64,000 bases of DNA from Cyclobacteriaceae bacterium. GTDB taxonomy: Bacteria; Bacteroidota; Bacteroidia; Cytophagales; Cyclobacteriaceae. Of the stretch, positions 17,020-26,238 are shown in pieces; positions within the stretch are counted from its first letter, which is position 1; every line of letters starts with the position of its first letter. The stretch covers positions 505,744-569,743 of the forward strand of contig JAEUUC010000009.1 in assembly GCA_016787665.1 (NCBI GenBank), in the 5' to 3' direction. Below the pieces are notes generated by a model. The model had not been told where the DNA came from. It worked only from the letters and a program-made list of their open reading frames with translations, and ran no database searches. Position numbers and translations under genes: made by a program.

Positions 17020-19227
17020 ATGAGCAACAAAAAGTTAAACGACCCCACACTACCCATTGAACTTGAACCCATCACATGGGAAAACCCGGAGCTAATAGAA
17101 GAAACAATCGCGAACAAGAAAGTCTCCTTCGTGCTCGGTGCTGATGCTAAACTGGGCGTGTCTGTCTTTAATGCCGAAAGCGATACCGATCCCTCGGAGG
17201 TGTTTGGCAAAGCTGGTGCGCTCATCCCCTTCCAGGCAAACCGTGCCTGGCTCAAATATGCAGCCGCATGTAACATTAAAGTCAAAGGCGGATTAGATAT
17301 CAAATCGGTGGGCTTTGAAATGGATGTGGCTGCGGGCCTCCAGGCGTATGTATATCGAAAGCATGATGCCACTCAATTGCTCAAGGAGGCACAGGCCAGG
17401 GATATAAATTCCATTAAAACGATCTTTTCAAAAACGCATATCAGAGATTTGGACATTGACGAAGCAGTAGGGTTAGAGTTTGCCGGAAAGCTTGGAGCCT
17501 CTATCGCTGTCTCGTGGTCGGATGTATGGACGTCTCAACTCAGTGTGTTATCCGACTTACTCGATACCAACGAGTTGATAAAACTAAAAGTTGGCCCAGA
17601 GGCCTCGATCAAAACCAGTATTCAACTTGAAGATGCCTTTCGCGTGCAGCTCGTCAAGACCGGCCGTCAAAAGTATCAACTATGGATCAAGCGAAATCAA
17701 TCGAAGAAATGGAGTTCGTCCATTTCGATAAACGTTGGCGTGAAGATCGAAAATCCTGAGGTGATCACAGATCGCCTGGATTCCCTTTTTCAGGAAGTGT
17801 TTGAGGTCAGTTTTGCCAAGCTGAACGACCTGGTGAAGAAAAAAGCGAGTACACTATCGGAGAGCGAAAAATTGATCATCAAGGCAATTGCCAATCGGCT
17901 TGGTTGGAACGAGTCAACCGCATTTGACCAGCTGAAAGAAAAAATTGAAACCTTGTACGAGACGCTTCACAAGAAAGTAGAGACGGCCGTCACCAAAAAG
18001 GTAGAGGCCGGATTTAAATATGAGTATCTGCGCGTTGCTGAACGAGATGATCTCTTTTCAGCAACCGTAACTGATTCGGGTCTTGATGAATTCCATCAGG
18101 ATATCATCCGGGCCAACGTAACACCGCTAATTCATCATGCGCTGCAGCAACCTTCTTCCGCACTGCTTAACCATGTAAAATTTTTACGAGAAGATGTCAA
18201 AAAGCGCCAGCGAAGCTCTGGGTTCTCACTGGGGTTTGGCAAATGGGTGGCCAGTAATCGAAACAAAATAAGCATGATGCAAACCACCCGCACAACTGAA
18301 AAAGGTGTGCAGGTTGCGTATCATGGCCAACGATCTTATGAAGATGGTGTGGGCAGTTCCAAACGTCAATGGCTGGTCGACTTTAATGCCGAAATGCCCC
18401 AGGTGTCGAATCAACCCGTTACACCGTTGGCAAGCGAGTTTAACTATAGTCTCAACTTACAATACGAATGGACTGAGAAAAGATTAAAACCGGCAAACCT
18501 TGACAGCTTTTTGGATTTATGCCGGTTGTGGAACGTGATCAGTGACGGACAATGGACAACGCTGAGGACCCAACTCGAAAGTGACCTTGACCATGCAAGC
18601 GCGATCACCTATTCCTGCACGGCCCTGTATCCGCATGAACTCTTTCGGGTGATGATTGCTGCCATGGGAAATTCATCAGCTCAATTGGACAGTGTTTTCT
18701 ACCAATCGCTTGGCGCAGCACTTCCGTACTGGGCTCCGTTTCCGGTGCGCATGGACGTTGAAAAAAAGGCCACGCATTACGCGCCAATCTGGCGCGAGTT
18801 CATCGAGACAGAATCCGTCAATCCACAGGAAATAGCGGCTCAGCACTTAAAAGATATCGATAAGAAACTCGCTGCTGAGGAGCTTAACTATGCGCCTAAT
18901 CAGTTCATCAATTTTCAATCGTTCGCATTTGCAGCCAAGCATAACGCGCAAACGCTTAGACGTTGGAAATCGTTTCGGGAGGGCGTGAGTGAACTGAGTA
19001 AAGCCATAGACCGGCAAGCTTTACAGGTACATGACCCGCTAGTCAATCAGTGTTTTCAAAAAATGGAGGACCTCTGGTTGTTTCCTCTTCATGCAAAAGC
19101 ATTCGGTAACTACCTGGCTCGGATAGCCGATCAGTACCCGACACTACGTGCTCAGGCGGTACGTACAGCAAAAATCAGCTACACGAAAAAGGACAAAGAC
19201 CAAGTACTAATCATAGGCAGAACATAG
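17020..19227 (+). CDS. Large protein of unknown function
   Basis: A 735-residue protein with no signal peptide, membrane helix or motif that I recognise. Residues 30-260 are rich in short alternating hydrophobic strands (FVLGADAKLGVSVF, KVKGGLDIKSVGFEMDVAAGLQAYVY, SSSISINVGVKIE), suggesting a beta-sheet domain. Residues 260-345 are a helical, lysine-rich stretch that may be coiled coil. The C-terminal half is mixed and tryptophan-rich. Base composition is more AT-rich than its neighbours. It sits between the duplicated-module membrane protein and the GHSLG hydrolase and is the largest member of this cluster. Confidence 0.7.
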   Translation: MSNKKLNDPTLPIELEPITWENPELIEETIANKKVSFVLGADAKLGVSVFNAESDTDPSEVFGKAGALIPFQANRAWLKYAAACNIKVKGGLDIKSVGFEMDVAAGLQAYVYRKHDATQLLKEAQARDINSIKTIFSKTHIRDLDIDEAVGLEFAGKLGASIAVSWSDVWTSQLSVLSDLLDTNELIKLKVGPEASIKTSIQLEDAFRVQLVKTGRQKYQLWIKRNQSKKWSSSISINVGVKIENPEVITDRLDSLFQEVFEVSFAKLNDLVKKKASTLSESEKLIIKAIANRLGWNESTAFDQLKEKIETLYETLHKKVETAVTKKVEAGFKYEYLRVAERDDLFSATVTDSGLDEFHQDIIRANVTPLIHHALQQPSSALLNHVKFLREDVKKRQRSSGFSLGFGKWVASNRNKISMMQTTRTTEKGVQVAYHGQRSYEDGVGSSKRQWLVDFNAEMPQVSNQPVTPLASEFNYSLNLQYEWTEKRLKPANLDSFLDLCRLWNVISDGQWTTLRTQLESDLDHASAITYSCTALYPHELFRVMIAAMGNSSAQLDSVFYQSLGAALPYWAPFPVRMDVEKKATHYAPIWREFIETESVNPQEIAAQHLKDIDKKLAAEELNYAPNQFINFQSFAFAAKHNAQTLRRWKSFREGVSELSKAIDRQALQVHDPLVNQCFQKMEDLWLFPLHAKAFGNYLARIADQYPTLRAQAVRTAKISYTKKDKDQVLIIGRT

Positions 19228-19277
19228 GCAGTACCCAGCCTAAGTTTACGTATCTGGCAGAAAAGACAATCGGCTCA

Positions 19278-20603
19278 ATGACGGACCCCACCCCCTTCAC
19301 CCCCAACGGCAGCGACCAGCTCGCTCCCGCCAGCGCAGAGGTAACCTGGCCCGAAGTGCCCACCGCCATGCTGGTGGTGCACGGCATCGGCAACCAACTG
19401 CCGCTGGAAACGCTCGACCAGTTTGGCCGCGGCCTCATCCAGGTATACCAACAAGAGTTTGGCGAAAGCCTCATCGTGAGCCACCACCTGGTAGACAAAG
19501 AGGACACACGCGGGGGCATGTGGTTCGATAACGTGCTGCGCCTCTCGCGCCAAGGCAAGCCCGGCTTCATCGACCTGTACGAATACTACTGGGCCTACTA
19601 CTCCGAAGACAAAGCTTCGTGGCGCGACATCAACGGCTGGATACAAGGTGTGGTAAAAGGTGCCCGCCACTTCTACCAACGCAACGCCAGCCTGGGCCAG
19701 CAATACAAAGACAAGAGCCTGTTCTTTCACTCGCGCACAGGCGAATTCAGCAGCTTTCGCTACAACCTGTTTGTGTCGTTTGCCTCCAAAGTATTGCTCG
19801 GGCTCGATGCCCTCTGGCGCGGCTTCCTCTGGTTAATCACCCGCATTCCCTTCCTGGGCAGCCTGGCCGATGCGCTCATTCGAAGTTATTCGGACAATGC
19901 CGTGCGCGGCCTCACCAACGTGATTGGCGATGTGGTGGTCTACAACGTGAACGACCCCAAGTCTAAGTTTTATGACGTCAAAAAACGCATCCAGGAAGGA
20001 GCCGTGAAAGCGTTGCAATACCTGATTGAACGGGAGGACAGCAACGAGAAAAATTTGCCCTACTACCCGCGCGTGGTGGTAGCCGGCCACTCGCTCGGCA
20101 GCCAGGTGGCCTACGATGCCATCAACCGCATGAACCTGCTGGTGAACCAGGGCGAAGTAAAGGGATACCGGAAAGATGGCACGCACAAAACCACGGGCGC
20201 GAAACTGGAAAAGCAACTCTGCGGCTTTGTCACCTTTGGCAGCCCGCTGGATAAGATCATGTTTTTCCTGCGCGAGAATGTACCCGATGAGCAATATTTA
20301 CGTCAACAGTTTCTCGATCACTTCAACGGCTTTAAGCAGCGCGACATCAACTTCGGCAACTCGAACCGGGGCAATCCGAATTACGTGAAAACCAACAGCA
20401 GCCTGCAGCGCCACCTCGAAGACATTACCTGGCGCAATTATTATGACGGGCACGACTACGTGAGCGGAGGTCTGGATTATTACCACAACCTCACTAACAT
20501 CGACTGCCGCTTCAAGCCTTCCGGCTTCATCAAGTTCACGCACAGCGACTACTGGACCCATCCGCCCTTCTACCGCGATATCATCCGCCACTTCATCCAA
20601 TAA
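19278..20603 (+). CDS. Alpha/beta hydrolase (GHSLGS lipase/PGAP1-like)
   Basis: A 441-residue hydrolase. The strand-plus-oxyanion segment AMLVVHGIGNQ (about residue 35) and the nucleophile elbow GHSLGS (about residue 271-276) place it with lipase/PGAP1-type hydrolases. FVTFGSPLDKI follows, as in that group. A hydrophobic segment (about residues 168-195, VLLGLDALWRGFLWLI) may sit on the membrane. A histidine suitable for the triad lies in the C-terminal HDYVSGGLDYYHN region. It is cytoplasmic, as no signal peptide is visible. The substrate could be a lipid or ester and is unknown. Confidence 0.85.
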   Translation: MTDPTPFTPNGSDQLAPASAEVTWPEVPTAMLVVHGIGNQLPLETLDQFGRGLIQVYQQEFGESLIVSHHLVDKEDTRGGMWFDNVLRLSRQGKPGFIDLYEYYWAYYSEDKASWRDINGWIQGVVKGARHFYQRNASLGQQYKDKSLFFHSRTGEFSSFRYNLFVSFASKVLLGLDALWRGFLWLITRIPFLGSLADALIRSYSDNAVRGLTNVIGDVVVYNVNDPKSKFYDVKKRIQEGAVKALQYLIEREDSNEKNLPYYPRVVVAGHSLGSQVAYDAINRMNLLVNQGEVKGYRKDGTHKTTGAKLEKQLCGFVTFGSPLDKIMFFLRENVPDEQYLRQQFLDHFNGFKQRDINFGNSNRGNPNYVKTNSSLQRHLEDITWRNYYDGHDYVSGGLDYYHNLTNIDCRFKPSGFIKFTHSDYWTHPPFYRDIIRHFIQ

Positions 20604-20612
20604 CCCCTACCT

Positions 20613-21221
20613 ATGTCATCACCTCAGCCTATCCTCCAACACTCGTCCGATCTTGCTGCGGCTGCCCATGCCGCGCATGTTACCCCGTTCTTTGACACCT
20701 CCGCTACGGATGCGCTCATTACGCAAGCGCGCAAGAACAGCGCGCGCTCACTTTACCAGGGCCTGGCGCTACTGCTTGTGTCGCTGGCCGTGTTGGTGAT
20801 CATCCTGTTCGCCACCAAACCGCCTGAGCCGGCAGGCAGCACGGCAACGCCCGTAGCCTGCTGCGAAAACGGCAAATCCAAAATACTGCAATGCCCGCCC
20901 TGTGGTGGTTACGATCCATTAGTCTATGTGGCGCTGGTGGTGTTGGTGATTTCATCTGCGGGCGGGGTAGCGCTGCTGCGCACTGCGGCCCGCACCGCCA
21001 AACGGGCAACCGACCTGGAAGACGACCGCCTGGCCCTGCGCGATGCCCGCCTGGCGTGGGAGCTCTCGCGCGGGTTGCCGGATTGGATGGAAAAGGAACC
21101 GAAATCCACCACTACCGAACCGAACGGCAGAAAAATTACCCGCGGCCGCGAATATTCCTTCCCGCGGCAGCGCACGCAACAACAGATTGTGGAGGGGTTG
21201 ATGGGGCGAATGAACAACTAA
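20613..21221 (+). CDS. Small two-helix membrane protein with cysteine loop
   Basis: A 202-residue protein with membrane helices at about residues 48-70 and 108-128. The loop between them carries four cysteines in the order CC, ten residues, C, two residues, C (ACCENGKSKILQCPPCGG), which could form disulfides outside or bind metal. The C-terminal part is charged and helical, ending in ITRGREYSFPRQRTQQQIVEGLMGRMNN. I do not recognise the family. It begins nine bases after the hydrolase gene, so the two are probably co-transcribed. Confidence 0.7.
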   Translation: MSSPQPILQHSSDLAAAAHAAHVTPFFDTSATDALITQARKNSARSLYQGLALLLVSLAVLVIILFATKPPEPAGSTATPVACCENGKSKILQCPPCGGYDPLVYVALVVLVISSAGGVALLRTAARTAKRATDLEDDRLALRDARLAWELSRGLPDWMEKEPKSTTTEPNGRKITRGREYSFPRQRTQQQIVEGLMGRMNN

Positions 21222-21242
21222 ACGTAAGTCAAAATCAACCGT

Positions 21243-22562
21243 ATGGAAAGCAAAAGAGATTTGGGATTTTTTAATGGCATGAAGGCCGAGCTCATCCCAT
21301 TGCTCGCTGGCCTTGTTTCTTTCACACTAGTAGCGGAAGAAGCTATCAATCAAATTGAAAACATTTTTCACTCACAGAAATCTACTGGCATAGTCGTTTT
21401 CATCCTAATGTATTTCATCATGCCTGTAATTGGCATACTTTTTTGGCTAACTGTTATGAACTATCGTGATGGCTTGAAAAGAAAAATGCTGGCAAACAAA
21501 AGGGCGACTGACTTCCGATTAATATGCTTGATTCTTCTGGCATTCATAATTCTAATAGGTACCTTCTGGTGGAGAATAAAGGGATTTTTTGTAGTCGCTC
21601 TTGTTACGTTAGTCTTACTGTTAGTCTACTTTTTCCGACTGATAAGAATGAAAGAGGAATTCGTTCCGTTTCATCGCGAATATCTTCAAGCAAAAATTCA
21701 GTTAGGATTGCTGACATCCACGCTTTTGATCTTATGGGTTGTCTATTTTTACGGTTATCTGACGAGTAACGAATTTAAGGATTGGAAGGACGATTCCAAA
21801 ATTCTAACTTCCATCAGAACTGCTGCAACTGCGCGGGAAAAGTACGAGGACAAATCCGTTGCTGCCAAAGATTTTATCGATCGTTATGCCGATCTGATCT
21901 ATTTGCCACTTCAGTCATCAAATGCTCAATTACCAAGCCGAGACCAAGGCCGTCAAGGTTTGGACGCGCTTTACAAGAGGATTTGGGATAACCCGTTCGC
22001 GACAGGGGTTCATGAAACACTGGCTATCGATGGAAACTACGGGCGCGAAAATTTAGACCGAATACAGTACAGCGTTTATCGGGCCCAGATAATTAGTTTG
22101 GACAGGTACAAGAAAGATTGGGTTCCCTGGATGCAGATAGTGCAGTTTAAGGGACTCATTCTCTTTAACCTGCTCTTGCTTTTTCTTCTCTGTGTCTGGT
22201 ACCATAGCTATCACTCCCAGCTGGATGGAAATCACGATGAAGACCATTCCGAAATTACAATATCAAAGACTGGGATATACATTCTTTTTCTAATCATTAT
22301 ACCCTTCTTTAAACCAATTACGAAAGAGAACATAAGTTTTGGCAAGCCTTACGTTACGTTTTCTAATCCCATTACTATCAATAACAAAATCTCTGGTGAT
22401 AAACCAAATCCACCTGTCGAACCCATTAACTACGATCAGTTTAAAAGCATAGTAGACCAAGCCGTGGCAGCGCAGCTCAAAGAAACCAACGAATCCGTCA
22501 AAAATGTTCAGGAAACTTTGAAATCAATGAAGCAACGTCCGGTAAAACAAAACATGCAATGA
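21243..22562 (+). CDS. Polytopic membrane protein, unknown function
   Basis: A 439-residue protein with an N-terminal membrane block of about five helices (residues 10-180), a soluble central region (about 180-285), two more helices (about 293-315 and 340-358) and a soluble, charged C-terminus. The central region might be extracytoplasmic. No known motif is seen. Codon use is distinctly AT-richer than the hydrolase and cysteine-loop genes before it. The stop overlaps the next start as ATGA, which suggests coupled translation with the exported coiled-coil protein that follows. Confidence 0.7.
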   Translation: MESKRDLGFFNGMKAELIPLLAGLVSFTLVAEEAINQIENIFHSQKSTGIVVFILMYFIMPVIGILFWLTVMNYRDGLKRKMLANKRATDFRLICLILLAFIILIGTFWWRIKGFFVVALVTLVLLLVYFFRLIRMKEEFVPFHREYLQAKIQLGLLTSTLLILWVVYFYGYLTSNEFKDWKDDSKILTSIRTAATAREKYEDKSVAAKDFIDRYADLIYLPLQSSNAQLPSRDQGRQGLDALYKRIWDNPFATGVHETLAIDGNYGRENLDRIQYSVYRAQIISLDRYKKDWVPWMQIVQFKGLILFNLLLLFLLCVWYHSYHSQLDGNHDEDHSEITISKTGIYILFLIIIPFFKPITKENISFGKPYVTFSNPITINNKISGDKPNPPVEPINYDQFKSIVDQAVAAQLKETNESVKNVQETLKSMKQRPVKQNMQ

Positions 22563-23380
22563 CCATGAAATCAAAAGCGATATTGGTTCTGCTGTTCTCA
22601 TCGGCTCAATTGTCACATTCTCAAACGCTTGATCGGCATAATCAGAAGTTTGCCTGGATTGATTCCGCTGTTTTCCTTATGGAGAATATAGCGGCTTTAA
22701 GTATCAGAGATGATAGTGATAAACTTATTGGGTATAAAAAAAGCCATCTCAAATATTCCAACACAATTCAGTGGCTGATAAGCAATCAAATCAAAAGCTG
22801 CGGTTTTAAATCACTGGCTCAGCTCGCCTTTTGCATCGTCACCCAATTAGAAGATGAACTGTCTAAGGATTTTGCCCTAAAGCCTGAGCATCGGATTGCG
22901 TTGGCCTCACTTTACGCCCACACCAAACGATTGTTTGAGCATGAAATGTATGGGGGTACTGTGTTTGACGAAACCATACATATCCAATACTACCAGCACC
23001 GCCTGCGGATACTTCAACTTCTTGATCAGGAAAGATTCGAGCAGCGAGTCAATCAGAGGTTAACCCATCTGGAAGAGTGCCTTGCCAACCTGGAGACCCG
23101 GCTAACCGCACAAATAAAAAATGGCCTCTCTGATCTCGATAAAAGTCTTAAAGGCGAATTTTCTTACCTTAATTCTACAATGAATCAAACAAAAACTTTT
23201 ACACAAAACCAGCAAAGAGACCAAATGGTAACTCAGATCACCAGCCGGAAGAAATGGCAAAGAAAGGCCCGGGCAGTTGAAGGAAGCACTATTGAACGAA
23301 TTCTAACCAGTGGCAAAAGCAGATACAAAATGAAACAGGAACTCAAACGATCAATAAGAAGTACCCCCAAACAGTCATAA
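22559..23380 (+). CDS. Exported coiled-coil protein, unknown function
   Basis: A 273-residue protein with a signal peptide (MTMKSKAILVLLFSSAQLSHS) and a mostly helical body. A coiled coil is likely at residues 155-215 (heptad-like leucines and charges). The C-terminus is strongly basic (RKKWQRKARAVEGST, then KMKQELKRSIRS), which could bind nucleic acid, lipid or wall polymer. Two starts six bases apart exist; the ATG at 22559 overlaps the previous stop. It is the last gene of the co-directional cluster and is followed by repeats. Confidence 0.68.
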   Translation: MTMKSKAILVLLFSSAQLSHSQTLDRHNQKFAWIDSAVFLMENIAALSIRDDSDKLIGYKKSHLKYSNTIQWLISNQIKSCGFKSLAQLAFCIVTQLEDELSKDFALKPEHRIALASLYAHTKRLFEHEMYGGTVFDETIHIQYYQHRLRILQLLDQERFEQRVNQRLTHLEECLANLETRLTAQIKNGLSDLDKSLKGEFSYLNSTMNQTKTFTQNQQRDQMVTQITSRKKWQRKARAVEGSTIERILTSGKSRYKMKQELKRSIRSTPKQS

Positions 23381-23494
23381 GCAAAGTGAATTGGGGGTAT
23401 CCGGGCTTTAAGTTTTTACATACCTCTTGTGTCGGGGGTCTAGATTGATCACTTAACACGAGGAAACTTGGCCGCTATCCTATTCAAAACATAA

Positions 23495-23700
23495 CCATGA
23501 GGCACACGCCTTGCGTGCCGCTTGCCCGCCAAACAGGCGGGATCCCCCAATCGCCACACCGCCCTACTAACAGGGGATTCTTCGCTACCGATCTCCACGC
23601 ACCGGCCGTGGGGTTTCTTAAGCCATGCATTGACGCCCGGGCTGGTTCACGTTACCCGCTCAGAATACGATTTGTCCTTTTTGTTTGGGAGAACACATGC
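23495..23700 (+). repeat. Interspersed repeat B, divergent copy with nested 21-nt hairpin
   Basis: Carries the repeat B core: GGATTCTTCGCTACCGA, then CGCCCGGGCTGG, then CGCTCAGAATACG. The head contains the hairpin module CTTGCCCGCCAAACAGGCGG at 23521-23541. A second divergent copy lies at about 24293-24475, so the small gene between them is bracketed. Confidence 0.65.
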
Positions 23701-23740
23701 CCGAAAGGCAGCCCGTGGGCATTTAAACGGGCCCCGCCAT

Positions 23741-23761
23741 CTGAATTTTCCCTGATTTTCG
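23741..23761 (+). repeat. Short dispersed repeat C, copy 3
   Basis: One T shorter than the copies at 9056 and 13614, otherwise the same. It follows directly on the repeat B copy. Confidence 0.55.
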
Positions 23762-23986
23762 CATTGGAAAAAGTCGCTTTCTGATCTTCTGAGCGATTTT
23801 TTGTCTCGGTAAGCCGGTTTATCGCGGTAAATCAAAAAAGGTTAACCTTCCGAATCACCAAATTCGGTGGGCAAACCGGAGGAAGCCGAAGAAGAGTGGT
23901 TGACCCTCGTGGGTTTGATAACACAAAAAGTAAGAGCCGCGTAAACTCCTGGCGTGATTAACAGGAGAAAATAAAACTTTAAAAGT

Positions 23987-24214
23987 ATGCCATGTAGAGT
24001 AGGAATCACAACAGATCTTGTATCCAGAAAAAATTACTGGCAGAGCCAGCATCCCACATTGAGAAATTGGACGGTATTGCACAATGGATTGACGAGGGAA
24101 GAAGCTCAAGCAAAAGAAAACTATTATGCCTCTAACTACCGTTGCCAGGCTTCAGGTGGTGGAAATGACCCTGACAAGCCAAAGTCCTGGAGTGTCTATC
24201 GATTTGATTATTGA
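23987..24214 (+). CDS. Small GIY-YIG-like domain protein
   Basis: A 75-residue protein. The N-terminal CRVGITTDLVSRKNYWQ segment resembles the start of GIY-YIG nucleases, with the second motif and the R of the first helix. The alternating pattern LTREEAQAKENYYASNYRCQASGG places the catalytic-type glutamate within AxxxEN. It ends in WSVYRFDY. It is shorter than active GIY-YIG nucleases, so activity is uncertain. It lies between two repeat B copies, upstream of the type I restriction locus. Confidence 0.6.
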   Translation: MPCRVGITTDLVSRKNYWQSQHPTLRNWTVLHNGLTREEAQAKENYYASNYRCQASGGGNDPDKPKSWSVYRFDY

Positions 24215-24639
24215 TCCAAGAAGGTCTGACCTCAGAAATCGTTTAGAGCGACACAGTGGCTTCTGCCGCTCGCCCGCCCTCTCCTTTCGAAGCCACATCC
24301 TGAGGCACGCGTTTCGCGTGCCGAAGGATCCCCCTCATCGCCACACCGCCCTACAAACAGGGGATTCTTCGCTCCTGATCTACACGCACCGGCCGTGGGG
24401 TTACTCTAGCCATGCGTTGACGCCCGGGCTGGTTCACGTTACCCGCTCAGAATAGGGTTTGCTTTATTGGGTTTGCCATACCGACCGCGGATTAATGGCC
24501 TGTGGCCAGCGTTTCTGTTTAACGTTTGCCATACCTATACCCAATAAATTTTTTCGGGGTCCCGTGTCACGCGTGTTTCGCGGTTGGGTATATTGGCTCA
24601 ATATCATACCATAGACAGGTTTACCAAAACGAACAACGG
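24215..24639. other. Intergenic region with repeat B before hsdM (425 bases)
   Basis: Repeat B fills about 24293-24475, with the hairpin head GGCACGCG/CGCGTGCC. The remainder up to 24639 probably holds the hsdM promoter; no clear TAnnTTTG element was found. An in-frame upstream extension of hsdM through this region is rejected because it reads through non-coding sequence. Confidence 0.5.
24293..24475 (+). repeat. Interspersed repeat B, divergent copy
   Basis: Contains GGGATTCTTCGCTCCTGAT, GCCCGGGCTGGTTCACG and CGCTCAGAATAG in the same order as the copies at 23.5, 42.3-43.0 and 45.2 kb. It is more like the 23.5-kb copy than the tandem ones (both share GGCCGTGGGGTT). Confidence 0.65.
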
Positions 24640-26238
24640 ATGGCCGGAAAAAAGACGGAAGAGACTGTACGCAAACGGGCGAAAAAAGAACCCAAAGAAA
24701 AACCCATTGAAGTAACCCTGTGGGATGCCGCCAACAAGCTGCGCGGCAGCGTAGAACCGGCCGAGTATAAGCACGTAGTGTTGGGCCTCATCTTCCTGAA
24801 ATTTGCCAGCGATAAGTTTGAGCAACACCGCGCTAAACTTATTGCCGAGGGCAAAGAAAAATACATTGAGAAGCCGGAGTTCTACAACATGAACAACGTG
24901 TTCTTCCTGGAAGAAACCAGCCGGTGGAGTTACCTGATCAAAAAATCAAAGCAGAACGATATTGCCTTGCTCATTGACACGGCTTTGCATACCATTGAGA
25001 AAAATAATAAGGCCCTGAAGGGCGCGCTGCCCGACAATTATTTTTCCCGGTTGGGTTTGGATGTAACCAAACTCGCTTCCCTGCTGGATACCATTAACGA
25101 CATTGATACCACCAAAGACCCCAAGCAGGATGTGGTGGGCAAAGTGTATGAATACTTTCTTTCCAAGTTTGCGCTGGCTGAGGGCAAAGGCAAGGGGGAG
25201 TTTTACACACCCAAGAGCATTGTAAACCTGATTGCCGAAATGATTGAGCCTTACAAAGGCATCATCTACGACCCCGCCTGTGGTTCGGGCGGTATGTTTG
25301 TGCAATCCATTAAGTTTATTGAAGCCCACCACGGCAACAAGAAAGAAATTTCCATTTACGGGCAGGAGTACACAAACACCACCTACAAACTGGCCAAGAT
25401 GAACCTCGCCATCCGCGGCATTAGCGGCAACCTGGGCGAAAAAGCTGCCAACACTTTTTTGGATGACCAACACAAAGACCTGAAGGCAGACTACATCATG
25501 GCCAACCCGCCTTTCAACCAAAAGGACTGGCGAGCCGAAAACGAGTTGCTGGACGACCCACGCTGGAGGGGTTACGAGGTGCCACCCAAGAGCAACGCGA
25601 ACTACGGTTGGATTTTGAATATAGTGAGCAAACTGAGCGACAATGGCATCGCGGGCTTTATATTGGCGAATGGCGCATTAAGTGGTGGCGGTGAAGAATA
25701 TAAAATAAGGAGAAAGCTAATTGAGAATAACTTAGTTGAAGCGATTGTCATTATCCCACGAGATACATTCTATACCACAGACATAAGTGTCACACTTTGG
25801 ATTCTCAACAAAAACAAAAAAGCAAGAACGGTCGAAATAAATGGTAAAATGAAAAACTACCGTGACCGTGAAGGAGAAATTCTATTTATTGACTTAAGAC
25901 GCTGGGGACAAGAGTTCGAAAAAATGTTTATTGAACTCACAGAAGAAGAAATTGCTAAAGTGTCCGAAAACTATCACAACTGGCAACAGGCCGATTATAA
26001 GAAAACATACAAAAACGTGCCCGAGTATTGCTACTCAGCGAGTTTCAACGAAATTGAAGCAAACGACTTTTCTTTGGTGCCAAGTAAATATATCGAGTTT
26101 ATCGACCGTGACAGTGGTATTGACTTTGATTCTGAAATGAAACGCATACAAAAAGATTTTAAGGAACTTTTAAGGGAAGAAAAACAATCACAAGAGCAAC
26201 TGATAAACGCTTTTAAAGTTTTGGGTTATGAATTATAA
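24640..26238 (+). CDS. hsdM: Type I restriction-modification DNA methyltransferase subunit
   Basis: A 532-residue N6-adenine methyltransferase, the M subunit that works with HsdS. Start set at the ATG at 24640 (MAGKKTEE). The N-terminal HsdM helical domain (LWDAANKLRGSVEPAEYKHVVLGLIFLKFASDKF) is followed by the AdoMet motif DPACGSGGMFVQS and the catalytic NPPFNQKDW. The gene changes character near 25680: the first two thirds are GC-rich like hsdR, and the last third is AT-rich like hsdS and the TIR genes. This suggests a recombination junction inside the gene. It overlaps hsdS by 11 bases. Confidence 0.95.
   Translation: MAGKKTEETVRKRAKKEPKEKPIEVTLWDAANKLRGSVEPAEYKHVVLGLIFLKFASDKFEQHRAKLIAEGKEKYIEKPEFYNMNNVFFLEETSRWSYLIKKSKQNDIALLIDTALHTIEKNNKALKGALPDNYFSRLGLDVTKLASLLDTINDIDTTKDPKQDVVGKVYEYFLSKFALAEGKGKGEFYTPKSIVNLIAEMIEPYKGIIYDPACGSGGMFVQSIKFIEAHHGNKKEISIYGQEYTNTTYKLAKMNLAIRGISGNLGEKAANTFLDDQHKDLKADYIMANPPFNQKDWRAENELLDDPRWRGYEVPPKSNANYGWILNIVSKLSDNGIAGFILANGALSGGGEEYKIRRKLIENNLVEAIVIIPRDTFYTTDISVTLWILNKNKKARTVEINGKMKNYRDREGEILFIDLRRWGQEFEKMFIELTEEEIAKVSENYHNWQQADYKKTYKNVPEYCYSASFNEIEANDFSLVPSKYIEFIDRDSGIDFDSEMKRIQKDFKELLREEKQSQEQLINAFKVLGYEL

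Larger units (their letters stand above)
23381..23986. other. Repeat-rich intergenic region (606 bases)
   Basis: Apart from one divergent repeat B copy (about 23495-23700) and repeat C copy 3, this stretch holds no gene I can support. The last 120 bases are AT-rich and probably contain the promoter of the small GIY-YIG-like gene. Confidence 0.5.

Noticed and set aside
24526..24639. In-frame upstream extension of hsdM
   Set aside because: It reads through intergenic DNA next to repeat B; HsdM homology begins at the ATG at 24640.
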